A stretch of 33,620 bases of DNA from positions 1 through 33,620 of the forward strand of contig JAHFKT010000008.1 of NCBI GenBank assembly GCA_023245235.1, given 5' to 3'. The position numbers and the translations under genes are program-made. How positions within the stretch are numbered: position 1 is the first letter of the stretch; every line of letters starts with the position of its first letter. This document shows positions 1 to 8,186 of this stretch, piece by piece. The DNA comes from Candidatus Yanofskyibacteriota bacterium. GTDB taxonomy: Bacteria; Patescibacteriota; Minisyncoccia; 2-02-FULL-40-12; GWA2-44-9. The notes beneath the pieces are model-generated. The model was not told the origin of the DNA. It saw only the letters and a list, made by a program, of their open reading frames with translations, and ran no database searches.

Positions 1-1626
1 CTGGGGCGTTAAAACTCGTTGAGATTGATCAGAGGCTTGCTCGAGCACGTTACCATTCGAGTCTTCAACCCGCTGGATGATCCGCCAGGGATTCCTGATG
101 CCGTCATTGGCGAAGACACTATACGCGGAGACGAGGTCGATAGGATGTACTTCGGCGCCACCGAGGACCAGGGAGAGGCCATAGCGGCTCGGATCGGTCA
201 GGGTAGTGATGCCCATCTGCTGGGCCAGAGAGATGGTATCACTGACCCCGGCAAGATAGAGTACCTTTACGGACGGCACGTTCAATGACTGCTGCAGGGC
301 TTGGCGCATTGAAACAGGTCCGCGGAAGCGACCATCGTAATTTTGGGGGTGATAACAATCCAGGCCGTACTTATCCTTCTGTTGAGTGGAATCCGGGGAG
401 CAGTAGGGGTTAAACTCAGTTTTCAGGTCAAAGAGTATCGTCGAGTCGGGATACCCCTTCTCGAAGGCGGCCGCATAGGCGAATGGTTTGAATGATGACC
501 CCGGCTGCCGGCCCGTACCATCGATCGCGACGTCAAAATTACCCTGATTGGCGGTGTCAAAATAATTGGCTGAGCCGACCAGGGCCCAAACATCTCCGGT
601 TTTCGGATCCAGGGAGACCAGCGCGGCATTCGATGCCTGGTACTTTTCTTTATTGATCTGGGCATACTTAGTGACCGTGTCTTCGGCCGCAGATTGAAGA
701 CTCGCGTCCAGGGTCGTGATAACCGTAAAGCCCGAGCTCTCGACAGCGTCAGCGCCGTACTTCTTCTCCAGGTAGTCTTTTACCATGATCACGAAATGGG
801 GCGCATTGATATTTTCAGTGCTTGATTTGAAGACCGGCTTCTCGGTAAGCGCCTGCTGATATTGGAGGTCAGTTATAAAACCAAGATCTTTCATTCTGGC
901 CAGAATGCCATTTTTGCGTGTCGTCAGCTCATCGACGTGACTGCCGTAAGGGGAGTAGTGGCTCGGGGCTTGTATCAATGAAGCAAGGATCGCTGATTCG
1001 CTGAGCGTCAGCTCGGAGGCATTTTTGCCGAAGAATGTTTTAGCCGCCGCCTGGACACCGTAGGCATTCGAGCCGTACGGTATCTGGTTCAGGTACATCC
1101 AGAATATCTCATCTTTGGTGAATTTCCGTTCGATCTCGATAGAGAGAGCCAGCTCCTTTACTTTTCGCATTGCCGTTTTCTCGCTCCCCAGGAGGGCGTT
1201 CTTGACCAATTGCTGAGTAAGCGTAGATCCACCCTGCGAAAGATTGAGTGATGTCACATCCGTGACGATCGAGCGAAGGATACCCCTGAGGTCAAATCCG
1301 CCATGGCTGTAGAAATTACTGTCTTCGGCGGCCAGGGTGGCATTCTTCACGTTTACCGGTATCTGGTCCCAAGCGATGACGGTTCGTTTTTGTTCGCCGT
1401 GGATATCATAGAGCAGCACCTTGCCGGTCCGGTCGTAGATCTTTGTTGATTCGCTGACCTGCCGGTCCGCAATAGATTCGGGGTCGGGCAGGGTCTGATG
1501 AAGGTATATGAACAGACTGAAGAAACCGATCGCCCCCAGCACAACAAGCCAGAGGGCTGCCATACCGAGCTTGGATAAGAGGGTCCGCGTATGCTTACCG
1601 CGGCCTGATGATTCGCGAGTGCTCAT
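1..1626 (-). CDS. Penicillin-binding protein 1A-type transglycosylase/transpeptidase, 3' end truncated by window edge
   Basis: Minus-strand frame from ATG at 1626 reads MSTRESSGRGKHTRTLLSKLGMAALWLVVLGAIGFFSLFIYLHQTLPDP..., then ...EDSNFYSHGGFDLRGILRS...QGGSTLTQQLVKNALL... (GT51) and ...GRQPGSSFKPFAYAAAFEKG... (transpeptidase KTG/SSFKP region). Absent from the ORF track because it is open at the window edge. Confidence 0.93.
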   Translation of the reverse strand, partial: MSTRESSGRGKHTRTLLSKLGMAALWLVVLGAIGFFSLFIYLHQTLPDPESIADRQVSESTKIYDRTGKVLLYDIHGEQKRTVIAWDQIPVNVKNATLAAEDSNFYSHGGFDLRGILRSIVTDVTSLNLSQGGSTLTQQLVKNALLGSEKTAMRKVKELALSIEIERKFTKDEIFWMYLNQIPYGSNAYGVQAAAKTFFGKNASELTLSESAILASLIQAPSHYSPYGSHVDELTTRKNGILARMKDLGFITDLQYQQALTEKPVFKSSTENINAPHFVIMVKDYLEKKYGADAVESSGFTVITTLDASLQSAAEDTVTKYAQINKEKYQASNAALVSLDPKTGDVWALVGSANYFDTANQGNFDVAIDGTGRQPGSSFKPFAYAAAFEKGYPDSTILFDLKTEFNPYCSPDSTQQKDKYGLDCYHPQNYDGRFRGPVSMRQALQQSLNVPSVKVLYLAGVSDTISLAQQMGITTLTDPSRYGLSLVLGGAEVHPIDLVSAYSVFANDGIRNPWRIIQRVEDSNGNVLEQASDQSQRVLTPQ

Positions 1627-1706
1627 GTGTTTGATGTATATGATAATGCCATAAAAACCCCATATTTACAAGACATTTGATACGGGCTATGATGGGAAAG
1701 AGTTTT

Positions 1707-2867
1707 ATGTCCGAACTTAAAAGACAACCGCTGGTCTCTGATGAAAAAGCCATCCAAGCGGCCCTGAAAAGACGCCTTGAACCTGCGGGCGTCTTTCCAA
1801 ATCGGGATGAGGCCATTGGGCTGCTGAAAACCCAACCACTGAGGGTCTATCTTGGCATCGACCCGACGGGACCTGATATTCATCTGGGACATACCATCCC
1901 GCTTTTATTCTTGAAACAGCTGTGGCAGCTTGGTCACACGCCCGTGATCGTTATCGGCGATTTCACCGCCAGGATAGGAGACCCGACCGGAAAAGACGCA
2001 ACGCGAAAACCACTCTCGCCCGAAGACATCACCAAGAATATGGCGCATTATCTGCCCCAGCTTAAGAAGATACTTCCGGAGGGGTCTTTTGAAGTTCTCT
2101 ATAACAACGACTGGTTGAGCAAGCTTTCATTCGGCGATGTGGTTCAGCTGGCAAGCCATATGACGGTACAGCAGATGATCAAGCGGGAAATGTTTCAGGA
2201 ACGATTGGCCAAGGAACGACCGATCGGATTGCATGAATTCCTGTATCCATTGATGCAGGGGTATGACTCCGTGGCCATGAAGATAGACGGAGAGGTGGGC
2301 GGCAACGACCAGACCTTTAACATGCTGGTCGGCAGAGAGCTGGAGAAAAAATTACTGAACAAAGACAAACTCGTATTTGCTACGAGGCTCTTAGTAGCCG
2401 CTTCAAGCGGTAAGAAGATGAGCAAGTCGGAAGGCGAACTGATAGCGCTTTCCGATGAACCGCAGGAGATCCGCCGCAAGATATTGGCCATCGACGACTC
2501 CATGATACAGACCGTGTTCGAACTGTGCACCGAAAAGCCGCAGGACTGGATAAACGAAAACAAAAGTAAGGCCCCGAGAGAGTGGAAGGAAGAGCTGGCA
2601 GATGAGCTGGTTCGGATGTACCGTGGCGAGACCGCAGTAGGAGAGGCCCATCAGGCCAAAGAAGTCAGCCTCGGTTCTGATACCATCCCGCTCACAGCAG
2701 CATTAAAACTATTTGGAGTAGCCTCTTCGATGACTATAAGCAAGACCCTGATTGATCAAGGGGCGGTGGAAGTAAATGAGGAGGTAATCAAGGACTGGGA
2801 TTTTCGGGTGAAGCTTGGGGACAGGGTACAGGTGGGAAAGGGTAAAAAATTTATAGCCGCGAAATAA
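1707..2867 (+). CDS. tyrS: Tyrosyl-tRNA synthetase
   Basis: LGIDPTGPDIHLGHTIPL (HIGH-type motif), KMSKS motif (GKKMSKSEGE), C-terminal S4-like domain. Start set to ATG 1707 because TTTACA-17-TATGAT lies just upstream (-10 at 1688-1693). Confidence 0.95.
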   Translation: MSELKRQPLVSDEKAIQAALKRRLEPAGVFPNRDEAIGLLKTQPLRVYLGIDPTGPDIHLGHTIPLLFLKQLWQLGHTPVIVIGDFTARIGDPTGKDATRKPLSPEDITKNMAHYLPQLKKILPEGSFEVLYNNDWLSKLSFGDVVQLASHMTVQQMIKREMFQERLAKERPIGLHEFLYPLMQGYDSVAMKIDGEVGGNDQTFNMLVGRELEKKLLNKDKLVFATRLLVAASSGKKMSKSEGELIALSDEPQEIRRKILAIDDSMIQTVFELCTEKPQDWINENKSKAPREWKEELADELVRMYRGETAVGEAHQAKEVSLGSDTIPLTAALKLFGVASSMTISKTLIDQGAVEVNEEVIKDWDFRVKLGDRVQVGKGKKFIAAK

Positions 2868-2897
2868 AAACGAGCCCGTACGGGCTCGTTTTTATTT
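2862..2897. terminator. Bidirectional intrinsic terminator
   Basis: Perfect 36-nt palindrome aaataaaaacgagcccgtacgggctcgtttttattt; it contains the tyrS stop and overlaps the stop of the convergent acidic ORF. Confidence 0.9.
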
Positions 2898-3078
2898 AGT
2901 ACTCCTCGGGTTCATCGTCTTCGTCATCGTCTATGTCGTCTTCATCGTCCTCGTCCAACTCATCGTCCTTATCCTCATCCTCCTCTTTTTTGTCGTCCTC
3001 TTTGTCCGCTTTATCATCTTCGACCTCACCGTCGAACTCATCCACATACAGACGCTTTTCTAAAGCCGTAATGACCAT
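2896..3078 (-). CDS. Highly acidic small protein (60 aa)
   Basis: ORF MVITALEKRLYVDEFDGEVEDDKADKEDDKKEEDEDKDDELDEDDEDDIDDDEDDEPEEY, with a terminator immediately downstream and a TATAAT-like sequence plus hairpin upstream. Confidence 0.6.
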   Translation of the reverse strand: MVITALEKRLYVDEFDGEVEDDKADKEDDKKEEDEDKDDELDEDDEDDIDDDEDDEPEEY

Positions 3079-3145
3079 GGATTATCTTCTTTGTGCGGGA
3101 TGATTTCCGCGTTTCGGAGAAATCATCCCCGCAAAAACAAGGATA

Positions 3146-3619
3146 TTATACAGGGATTATATTATGGGAGCAGCAGATTGCAATAGCCAGGGCATCGGCA
3201 GCATCATCGGGCTTCACCGGCTCTTCCAGGTTTAATAACAGCTTCACCATCCGCTGTACCTGGTCTTTTCCCGCCTTTCCGTAGGAACTGATGTTTTGTT
3301 TTACCTGGAGCGGCGTAAACTGCTGAACGGGGACGCGATGTCTCGCCAGCGTAAAAAGGATGACGCCGCGCATTTCACTGACCGCCATCACGGTTTTCTG
3401 GTTCTTAAAGAAGAACAGTTTTTCAACCCCGGCGGTGTCGGGTTTATATCTCTCGATGAGCTTTGAGAGTTCTGCTTCGGCGGTAACGAGATTGGTCAGG
3501 GGATCGAGGTTCTTGTCCCCGATAGTTCCGTAGGCGAGACAGCTGATACGATTACGTTCGTGTTTGATCACGCCATATCCGATCTGAGCCGTACCCGGAT
3601 CGATGCCAAGGACTGTCAT
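3146..3619 (-). CDS. ruvC: Crossover junction endodeoxyribonuclease RuvC
   Basis: MTVLGIDPGTAQIGYGVI... and ...DDAADALAIAICC C-terminus; ATGA overlap with the upstream yebC-like gene. Confidence 0.95.
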   Translation of the reverse strand: MTVLGIDPGTAQIGYGVIKHERNRISCLAYGTIGDKNLDPLTNLVTAEAELSKLIERYKPDTAGVEKLFFFKNQKTVMAVSEMRGVILFTLARHRVPVQQFTPLQVKQNISSYGKAGKDQVQRMVKLLLNLEEPVKPDDAADALAIAICCSHNIIPV

Positions 3620-4122
3620 GAGCGGATATTAGAAACGACATCGCCGACATCGTCCTGGTTATCGAGGGCTTCAAAGAGTACTTCCAACTGCTGCTGAGCC
3701 TGCTCAGGCACTGTCACAGGGTTCTGGAACATCCACCCGATACTGCCGGGCGGGACCATCTTTGCGCCGTGATCAGAGAGTATCTTCTTCACTTCGGATA
3801 TCGTGCGGTTCTTATTATCTGTTACACCGGTGATTGTTAAGGCCACCCCGCCCGGACCGATAGCGTCGATCGCCACCTCTTCCAGCTGAGCGGAACTTTT
3901 TTCAGAGACTTTCTTGATGGCCCGGCCGATATTGTCGTTGGGCATATTGAGCGCCCGGGCCTGTTCAATGGCGCTGGCCAGGGCGATATTTGTATTGGGG
4001 TCACTACCCTTCCTGGCGGCTAACGTTATAGCCTTCGAAAGCTTCGAGAAAAGCTGGCCCTTCTTCTGGTCAGAGATCCCTTTTTTATGCTTTATTTGTG
4101 ACCACTTGGAATGACCGGACAT
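3616..4122 (-). CDS. yebC: YebC/TACO1-family protein, short form (168 aa)
   Basis: MSGHSKWSQIKHKKG..., GPGGVALTITGVTDNKNRTISEVKKILSDHGAKMVPPGSIGWMFQ; C-terminus ...DDVGDVVSNIRS matches the usual YebC end. Confidence 0.93.
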   Translation of the reverse strand: MSGHSKWSQIKHKKGISDQKKGQLFSKLSKAITLAARKGSDPNTNIALASAIEQARALNMPNDNIGRAIKKVSEKSSAQLEEVAIDAIGPGGVALTITGVTDNKNRTISEVKKILSDHGAKMVPPGSIGWMFQNPVTVPEQAQQQLEVLFEALDNQDDVGDVVSNIRS

Positions 4123-4124
4123 AA

Positions 4125-5141
4125 TCAGAATAGGGTATTGTTCGGTGGCGTCAGATCGAGGTGTTTGTAGCCGAAGGGAGTTACAACGCGGCCCTTGGGC
4201 GTTCGCGCGAGAAGCCCGAGCTGCATAAGATACGGCTCATAAACATCCTCGATCGTCGCCTCCTCCTCTGAGATTGCGGCTGCTATCGTCTTTAACCCCA
4301 CCGGCCCGCCGTTGAATTTTTCAGCGATCGTAAGGAGTATCTTCCGGTCGGTCTCCTCGAGCCCTTTTTCATCGATCTCGAGCATCTTAAGGCCCTTCTG
4401 TGCCATGTCGGCGGTGATGGAGCCCGTACCTTTCATCTGTGCAAAATCGCGTACCCGCTTCAGCAGTCTGTTTGCTACACGGGGCGTAAACCGGGAAGAG
4501 CGGGCGATAGTAGCCACAGCCGCGGGCTCTACGGTCACCCCCAGAAGAGCCGCGGATCGTAGGACGATCTGCTCTATTTCTTCCTGGGTATAGAAATCGA
4601 GCCTGAAACTGACGCCAAAGCGTGAGCGGAACGGGGCCGAAAGAAGAGATATCTTCGTGGTGGCCGCCACGAGCGTGAACCGGGGCAGATCGATCTGGAG
4701 CGTCTTGGCTGCGTTACCTTTGCCGATAATGATATCGAGATTAAAATTCTCCATGGCCGGATAGATGACCTCTTCGACGTTCTTATTCAACCGATGGACC
4801 TCATCGATGAACAGTACGTCGCCATCGGCGAGGCCCGTAAGGATAGAGCCGACATCGCCGGCTTTTTCCAGGGCGGTACCGGACGTGACCCTGATGTTAG
4901 TGCCAAGCTCCTTAGCGATGAGGTACGAGAGCGTAGTCTTCCCGAGACCGGAGGGGCCATGGAGGAGGAGGTGTTCGATCGGTTCATTTCTCTTTTTTGC
5001 CGCGCCGATCATGACCTTCAGATTGGCTTTTACTTTCTCCTGTCCGATGTACTCCCCGAATGTCCTGGGCCGGAGCGCCTGGTCCAATAATTGGTCGTCC
5101 GGAACGGTCTTCGGTGTTGCCGCTGATGGCTTGACATTCAT
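4125..5141 (-). CDS. ruvB: Holliday junction branch migration ATPase RuvB
   Basis: LRPRTFGEYIGQEKVKANL, LLLHGPSGLGKTTL (Walker A), DVLFIDEVHRL (Walker B), C-terminal winged helix. Confidence 0.96.
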   Translation of the reverse strand: MNVKPSAATPKTVPDDQLLDQALRPRTFGEYIGQEKVKANLKVMIGAAKKRNEPIEHLLLHGPSGLGKTTLSYLIAKELGTNIRVTSGTALEKAGDVGSILTGLADGDVLFIDEVHRLNKNVEEVIYPAMENFNLDIIIGKGNAAKTLQIDLPRFTLVAATTKISLLSAPFRSRFGVSFRLDFYTQEEIEQIVLRSAALLGVTVEPAAVATIARSSRFTPRVANRLLKRVRDFAQMKGTGSITADMAQKGLKMLEIDEKGLEETDRKILLTIAEKFNGGPVGLKTIAAAISEEEATIEDVYEPYLMQLGLLARTPKGRVVTPFGYKHLDLTPPNNTLF

Positions 5142-5276
5142 GGATATTTAGATTAAAATATAAGCGCAAATTCCCCCTCTCGGAGAAGTTTCCAGCGGGC
5201 TTTTAACCGCCGAGGATCTCCGAGGAAACGCGGTTTCTATCTATCCGAGCCTGGTCGGAGAGCGGAGAAAACCGTC

Positions 5277-5445
5277 AAAGAACCTTTTTAATCTGTAGGC
5301 AATTGGATCCATAATTAAAACTCATTGATCCAATCGGAATATTATCTAGACGGATGGCTTGGCCTAGCTGGGACACTCCTCGGAATTATTCTGCCCCGTT
5401 TTTTTATAAATCCGGGCCCTTGCCTACAGATTAAAAAGGTTCTTT
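5277..5445. repeat. Perfect 26-bp inverted repeat flanking 117 bp
   Basis: aaagaacctttttaatctgtaggcaa (5277-5302) and its exact reverse complement ttgcctacagattaaaaaggttcttt (5420-5445); inner hairpin attggatc/gatccaat (5302-5309/5327-5334). Confidence 0.9.
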
Positions 5446-5449
5446 TCTT

Positions 5450-7108
5450 TTACCCCAAGATTCGCACGATCTCCTCCATTGATGTAACGCCTTCCAGTAG
5501 TTTTAAATATGCGTCCTGATGCATCGTGACCATCCCTTGTTTGATAGCCAGTTCTTGCATGGCTGATATCGACGGATTCGATAAAATGAGCCGCTCAACC
5601 TCCGGGGTCACTACAAAGACCTCGAACACTCCGATGCGGCCCTTATATCCGGTTCCATTGCACTCCTTACATCCCACCGGTTCATATATCGAGCCGGTCT
5701 CGAGGTCCGGCACTCCAAGGAGGTCTTTTACCGGCATCAGCGCCTCTTTCACTGTTTTAAGGTCCCCGGCTGATAATACTCCTTTCTTCCTGCAGGTAGG
5801 GCATAGTTTCCGCACCAGTCGCTGAGCCATGGCCACATGGATGGCCGGTGCGATGATCTGGGGGTTAACCTTGAGATCGATCAGACGGGGGACGGTCCCG
5901 GCCGCGTCATTGGTATGGATCGTCGAGAGCACCAAGTGTCCGGTCAGCGCGGCATTCAGGGCTATTTCTGCTGTTTCCGCGTCTCTGATCTCACCGACCA
6001 GGATCACGTCGGGGTCCTGACGGACGATGGCCCGGAGCCCATTCGCGAAACTATATCCGCGCTGAGGGTCGACCTGGGTCTGCGATACGCCGGCGACGTG
6101 ATATTCGATAGGGTCCTCGATGGTAATGATCTTGCTGCCGGGGCCGTTCAGGTAATTGACGAATGCGTAGAGCGTGGTCGTCTTTCCGGATCCGGTCGGG
6201 CCGGTTGTCAGGATCGCTCCCGTCGGCTTATCCAGTTGGGATTTCACAAGGGTCAGAAGATCCGGCCGCATACCCAGATCTTCAAGGCTGCCCTTGATCG
6301 AGCGCGGATCAAGTAATCGCATCACGATCGTCTCCCCGAACTCACTTGGCAGGATCGAGACACGGACTTCGATATCGATATCCTGCTGACGGATCGTGAA
6401 TCTGCCGTCCTGGGGAGCGCCATGGACGTTGAGCTTCAGTCTGGCCAGGACCTTGATGCGGTTCAGGACCTTCTGGTACGAAGCTTCATCGATGGCGGTG
6501 ACGCTCTCCAGTACGCCATCCATCCGGTAGCGAAGCCGGGTCGAACCGGTCTCGGGTTCGAAGTGGATGTCTGATGCGCCTATTTTCAGAGCGCCGGCTA
6601 TGAGAATCTCCAAAAGCCTGGTCACCGATACGGCTGAGATCTGACTCTTGAGATCGGCTACGTTCTTGATCTGCTGCTGGAGTGCGTCTATCTCGCTCTC
6701 CTGAATCTCCAGAGAACCGATCGCATAAGTCTCCGGATTCTTGAGGTTAGCATAGCGGGCCAGGATCTTCTCGAGGCTCTTCGGCGAGGTCATGATAAGA
6801 CTCAGCTTGTAGCCTTTCGCCTGAAGACCGGCGATGACCCCCTTTGAATTTTCGTCTTCCGGGTTTGTCAGTGCGATGGTCAGCTGCGAACCACTCTTCA
6901 AGATAATAGCAAGGCGGGCTTGCCGGGCGACCTCTTCCGACAATAGGGAAAGAGCGCTCGTATCGATCGGGGCGGATGCCAGGTCTGAAAAGGGAATATT
7001 GAGCTTGACCGCCAGCGCTTTGTACTCGTCTTCGGTTCCATGCGACCGGATAGCGCCCAATTTCTTCTCGAGCTCCTCCTCCTTGTTGGTTATCGTCGAA
7101 TTGGCCAT
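5450..7108 (-). CDS. pilB: Type IV pilus assembly / type II secretion ATPase, PilB/GspE family
   Basis: ASDIHFEPE, TTGPTGSGKTTTLYAF (Walker A), VGEIRDAETAEIALNAALTGHLVLSTIHTNDA, CxxC zinc motifs (CPTC...CKEC). Confidence 0.95.
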   Translation of the reverse strand: MANSTITNKEEELEKKLGAIRSHGTEDEYKALAVKLNIPFSDLASAPIDTSALSLLSEEVARQARLAIILKSGSQLTIALTNPEDENSKGVIAGLQAKGYKLSLIMTSPKSLEKILARYANLKNPETYAIGSLEIQESEIDALQQQIKNVADLKSQISAVSVTRLLEILIAGALKIGASDIHFEPETGSTRLRYRMDGVLESVTAIDEASYQKVLNRIKVLARLKLNVHGAPQDGRFTIRQQDIDIEVRVSILPSEFGETIVMRLLDPRSIKGSLEDLGMRPDLLTLVKSQLDKPTGAILTTGPTGSGKTTTLYAFVNYLNGPGSKIITIEDPIEYHVAGVSQTQVDPQRGYSFANGLRAIVRQDPDVILVGEIRDAETAEIALNAALTGHLVLSTIHTNDAAGTVPRLIDLKVNPQIIAPAIHVAMAQRLVRKLCPTCRKKGVLSAGDLKTVKEALMPVKDLLGVPDLETGSIYEPVGCKECNGTGYKGRIGVFEVFVVTPEVERLILSNPSISAMQELAIKQGMVTMHQDAYLKLLEGVTSMEEIVRILG

Positions 7109-7226
7109 GTACTAATATTGTATCACGTACATCAGGACTCAGAAGAGGAAGAAAATCCGAGCTCCGATGCCTCAATCTAGCGAACCTAGTTTCTTTGTAA
7201 ATAGCTTTTCGTGTGGATAAGAGCGT

Positions 7227-8015
7227 TCAGATGTCCGCTCGGAGCGCCCGCACCGGTTTTTTAAGGAGTTTTGATGCCACAGAAGCAAAATTTTCCGGGC
7301 TGCCGGTCGTAAAGTACCGTGTCAACCCGGCCCGGCCGCGGGTGTTGGCGGTTCCGGAGGCAATGAGCACGGACTTTGAACGTCTGGCGATTGCCGAGCC
7401 TGAATCGATCAGGCGTATCCGACGACCGAGCGACCTCCTGATCCGATTCTTAAGAAAAGGATAATGAGTGCAGCCCAGGACAAGAAGATCGGCCGACCGG
7501 GGCACCCTCGAAAGGTAGTGGTTCAGGAGTGTATCCGCGCGGGCCCCGTCCAGGAGCCCCGTCTCTACGGTATCTTCGAGCCCCTTGCATCCTATCCGCA
7601 CTACCCGGACACCCCGGGCATGAGTTTCTATAAGCATAGTCAATGCGTCACTTTTTATCGTTGCAGGTGTTCCAATCACCGCGACGGTCTTCGACCGGGA
7701 ATATTGAGCCGCCGGCTTCACCGCCGGTACGGTGCCGACGATAGGCAGATCGAACCTGTTTCGTAGCGTGTTGATGGCATAGCATGTTGCGGTATTACAG
7801 GCGATGACCAGCAATTTTATGTCGTATGTGAGGAGAAATTTCGTGATCCGAACTGCGAGAGTTCTCAGCTGGGCCGGGGTTTTCTCTCCGTAGGGGACGT
7901 GAGCCTGGTCGGCAAGGAAGACATAGTTCTCACCGGGCAGTTGTTTTTGGAGTTCCCGAAGTATGCTCAGCCCGCCAACCCCGGAATCGAATATGCCGAT
8001 CGGCCGCGTATTCAT
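7227..8015 (-). CDS. murI: Glutamate racemase
   Basis: MNTRPIGIFDSGVGGLSILRELQ, VIACNTATCYAI, VLGCTHYPFL. Confidence 0.94.
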   Translation of the reverse strand: MNTRPIGIFDSGVGGLSILRELQKQLPGENYVFLADQAHVPYGEKTPAQLRTLAVRITKFLLTYDIKLLVIACNTATCYAINTLRNRFDLPIVGTVPAVKPAAQYSRSKTVAVIGTPATIKSDALTMLIETHARGVRVVRIGCKGLEDTVETGLLDGARADTLLNHYLSRVPRSADLLVLGCTHYPFLKNRIRRSLGRRIRLIDSGSAIARRSKSVLIASGTANTRGRAGLTRYFTTGSPENFASVASKLLKKPVRALRADI

Positions 8016-8024
8016 GACCATTCC

Positions 8025-8075
8025 AGTATAACGTCATCCGGGATATTGACAACGCCGGCCCCAATCTGATATGCT
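8025..8075. promoter_or_regulatory. Overlapping divergent promoters for murI (-) and nusA (+)
   Basis: Plus: TTGACA 8046-8051, 18 bp, TATGCT 8070-8075. Minus: TTGTCA 8052-8047, 16 bp, TATACT 8030-8025. The -35 hexamers overlap within ttgacaa. Confidence 0.65.
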
Positions 8076-8099
8076 GGTCATGTTTGATACTGAATCTTG

Positions 8100-8126
8100 A
8101 AAAGGTCCGCGCCGCGGGCCTTTGTT
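8100..8126 (+). promoter_or_regulatory. Terminator-like hairpin in nusA leader
   Basis: aaaggtccgcgccgcgggcctttgttctt between the nusA promoter and the start codon. Confidence 0.5.
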
Positions 8127-8186
8127 CTTAACTAAGGGACTTAGGGCACGCTCGCGTACCGGCCGTGTTCTAAAGCCCTGATAACC

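Noticed and set aside
5295-5427. Known riboswitch class (c-di-GMP, ydaO, fluoride, ZTP) for the 5.3-kb element
   Set aside because: No consensus core of these classes could be recognised by eye; an Infernal/Rfam scan would be needed.
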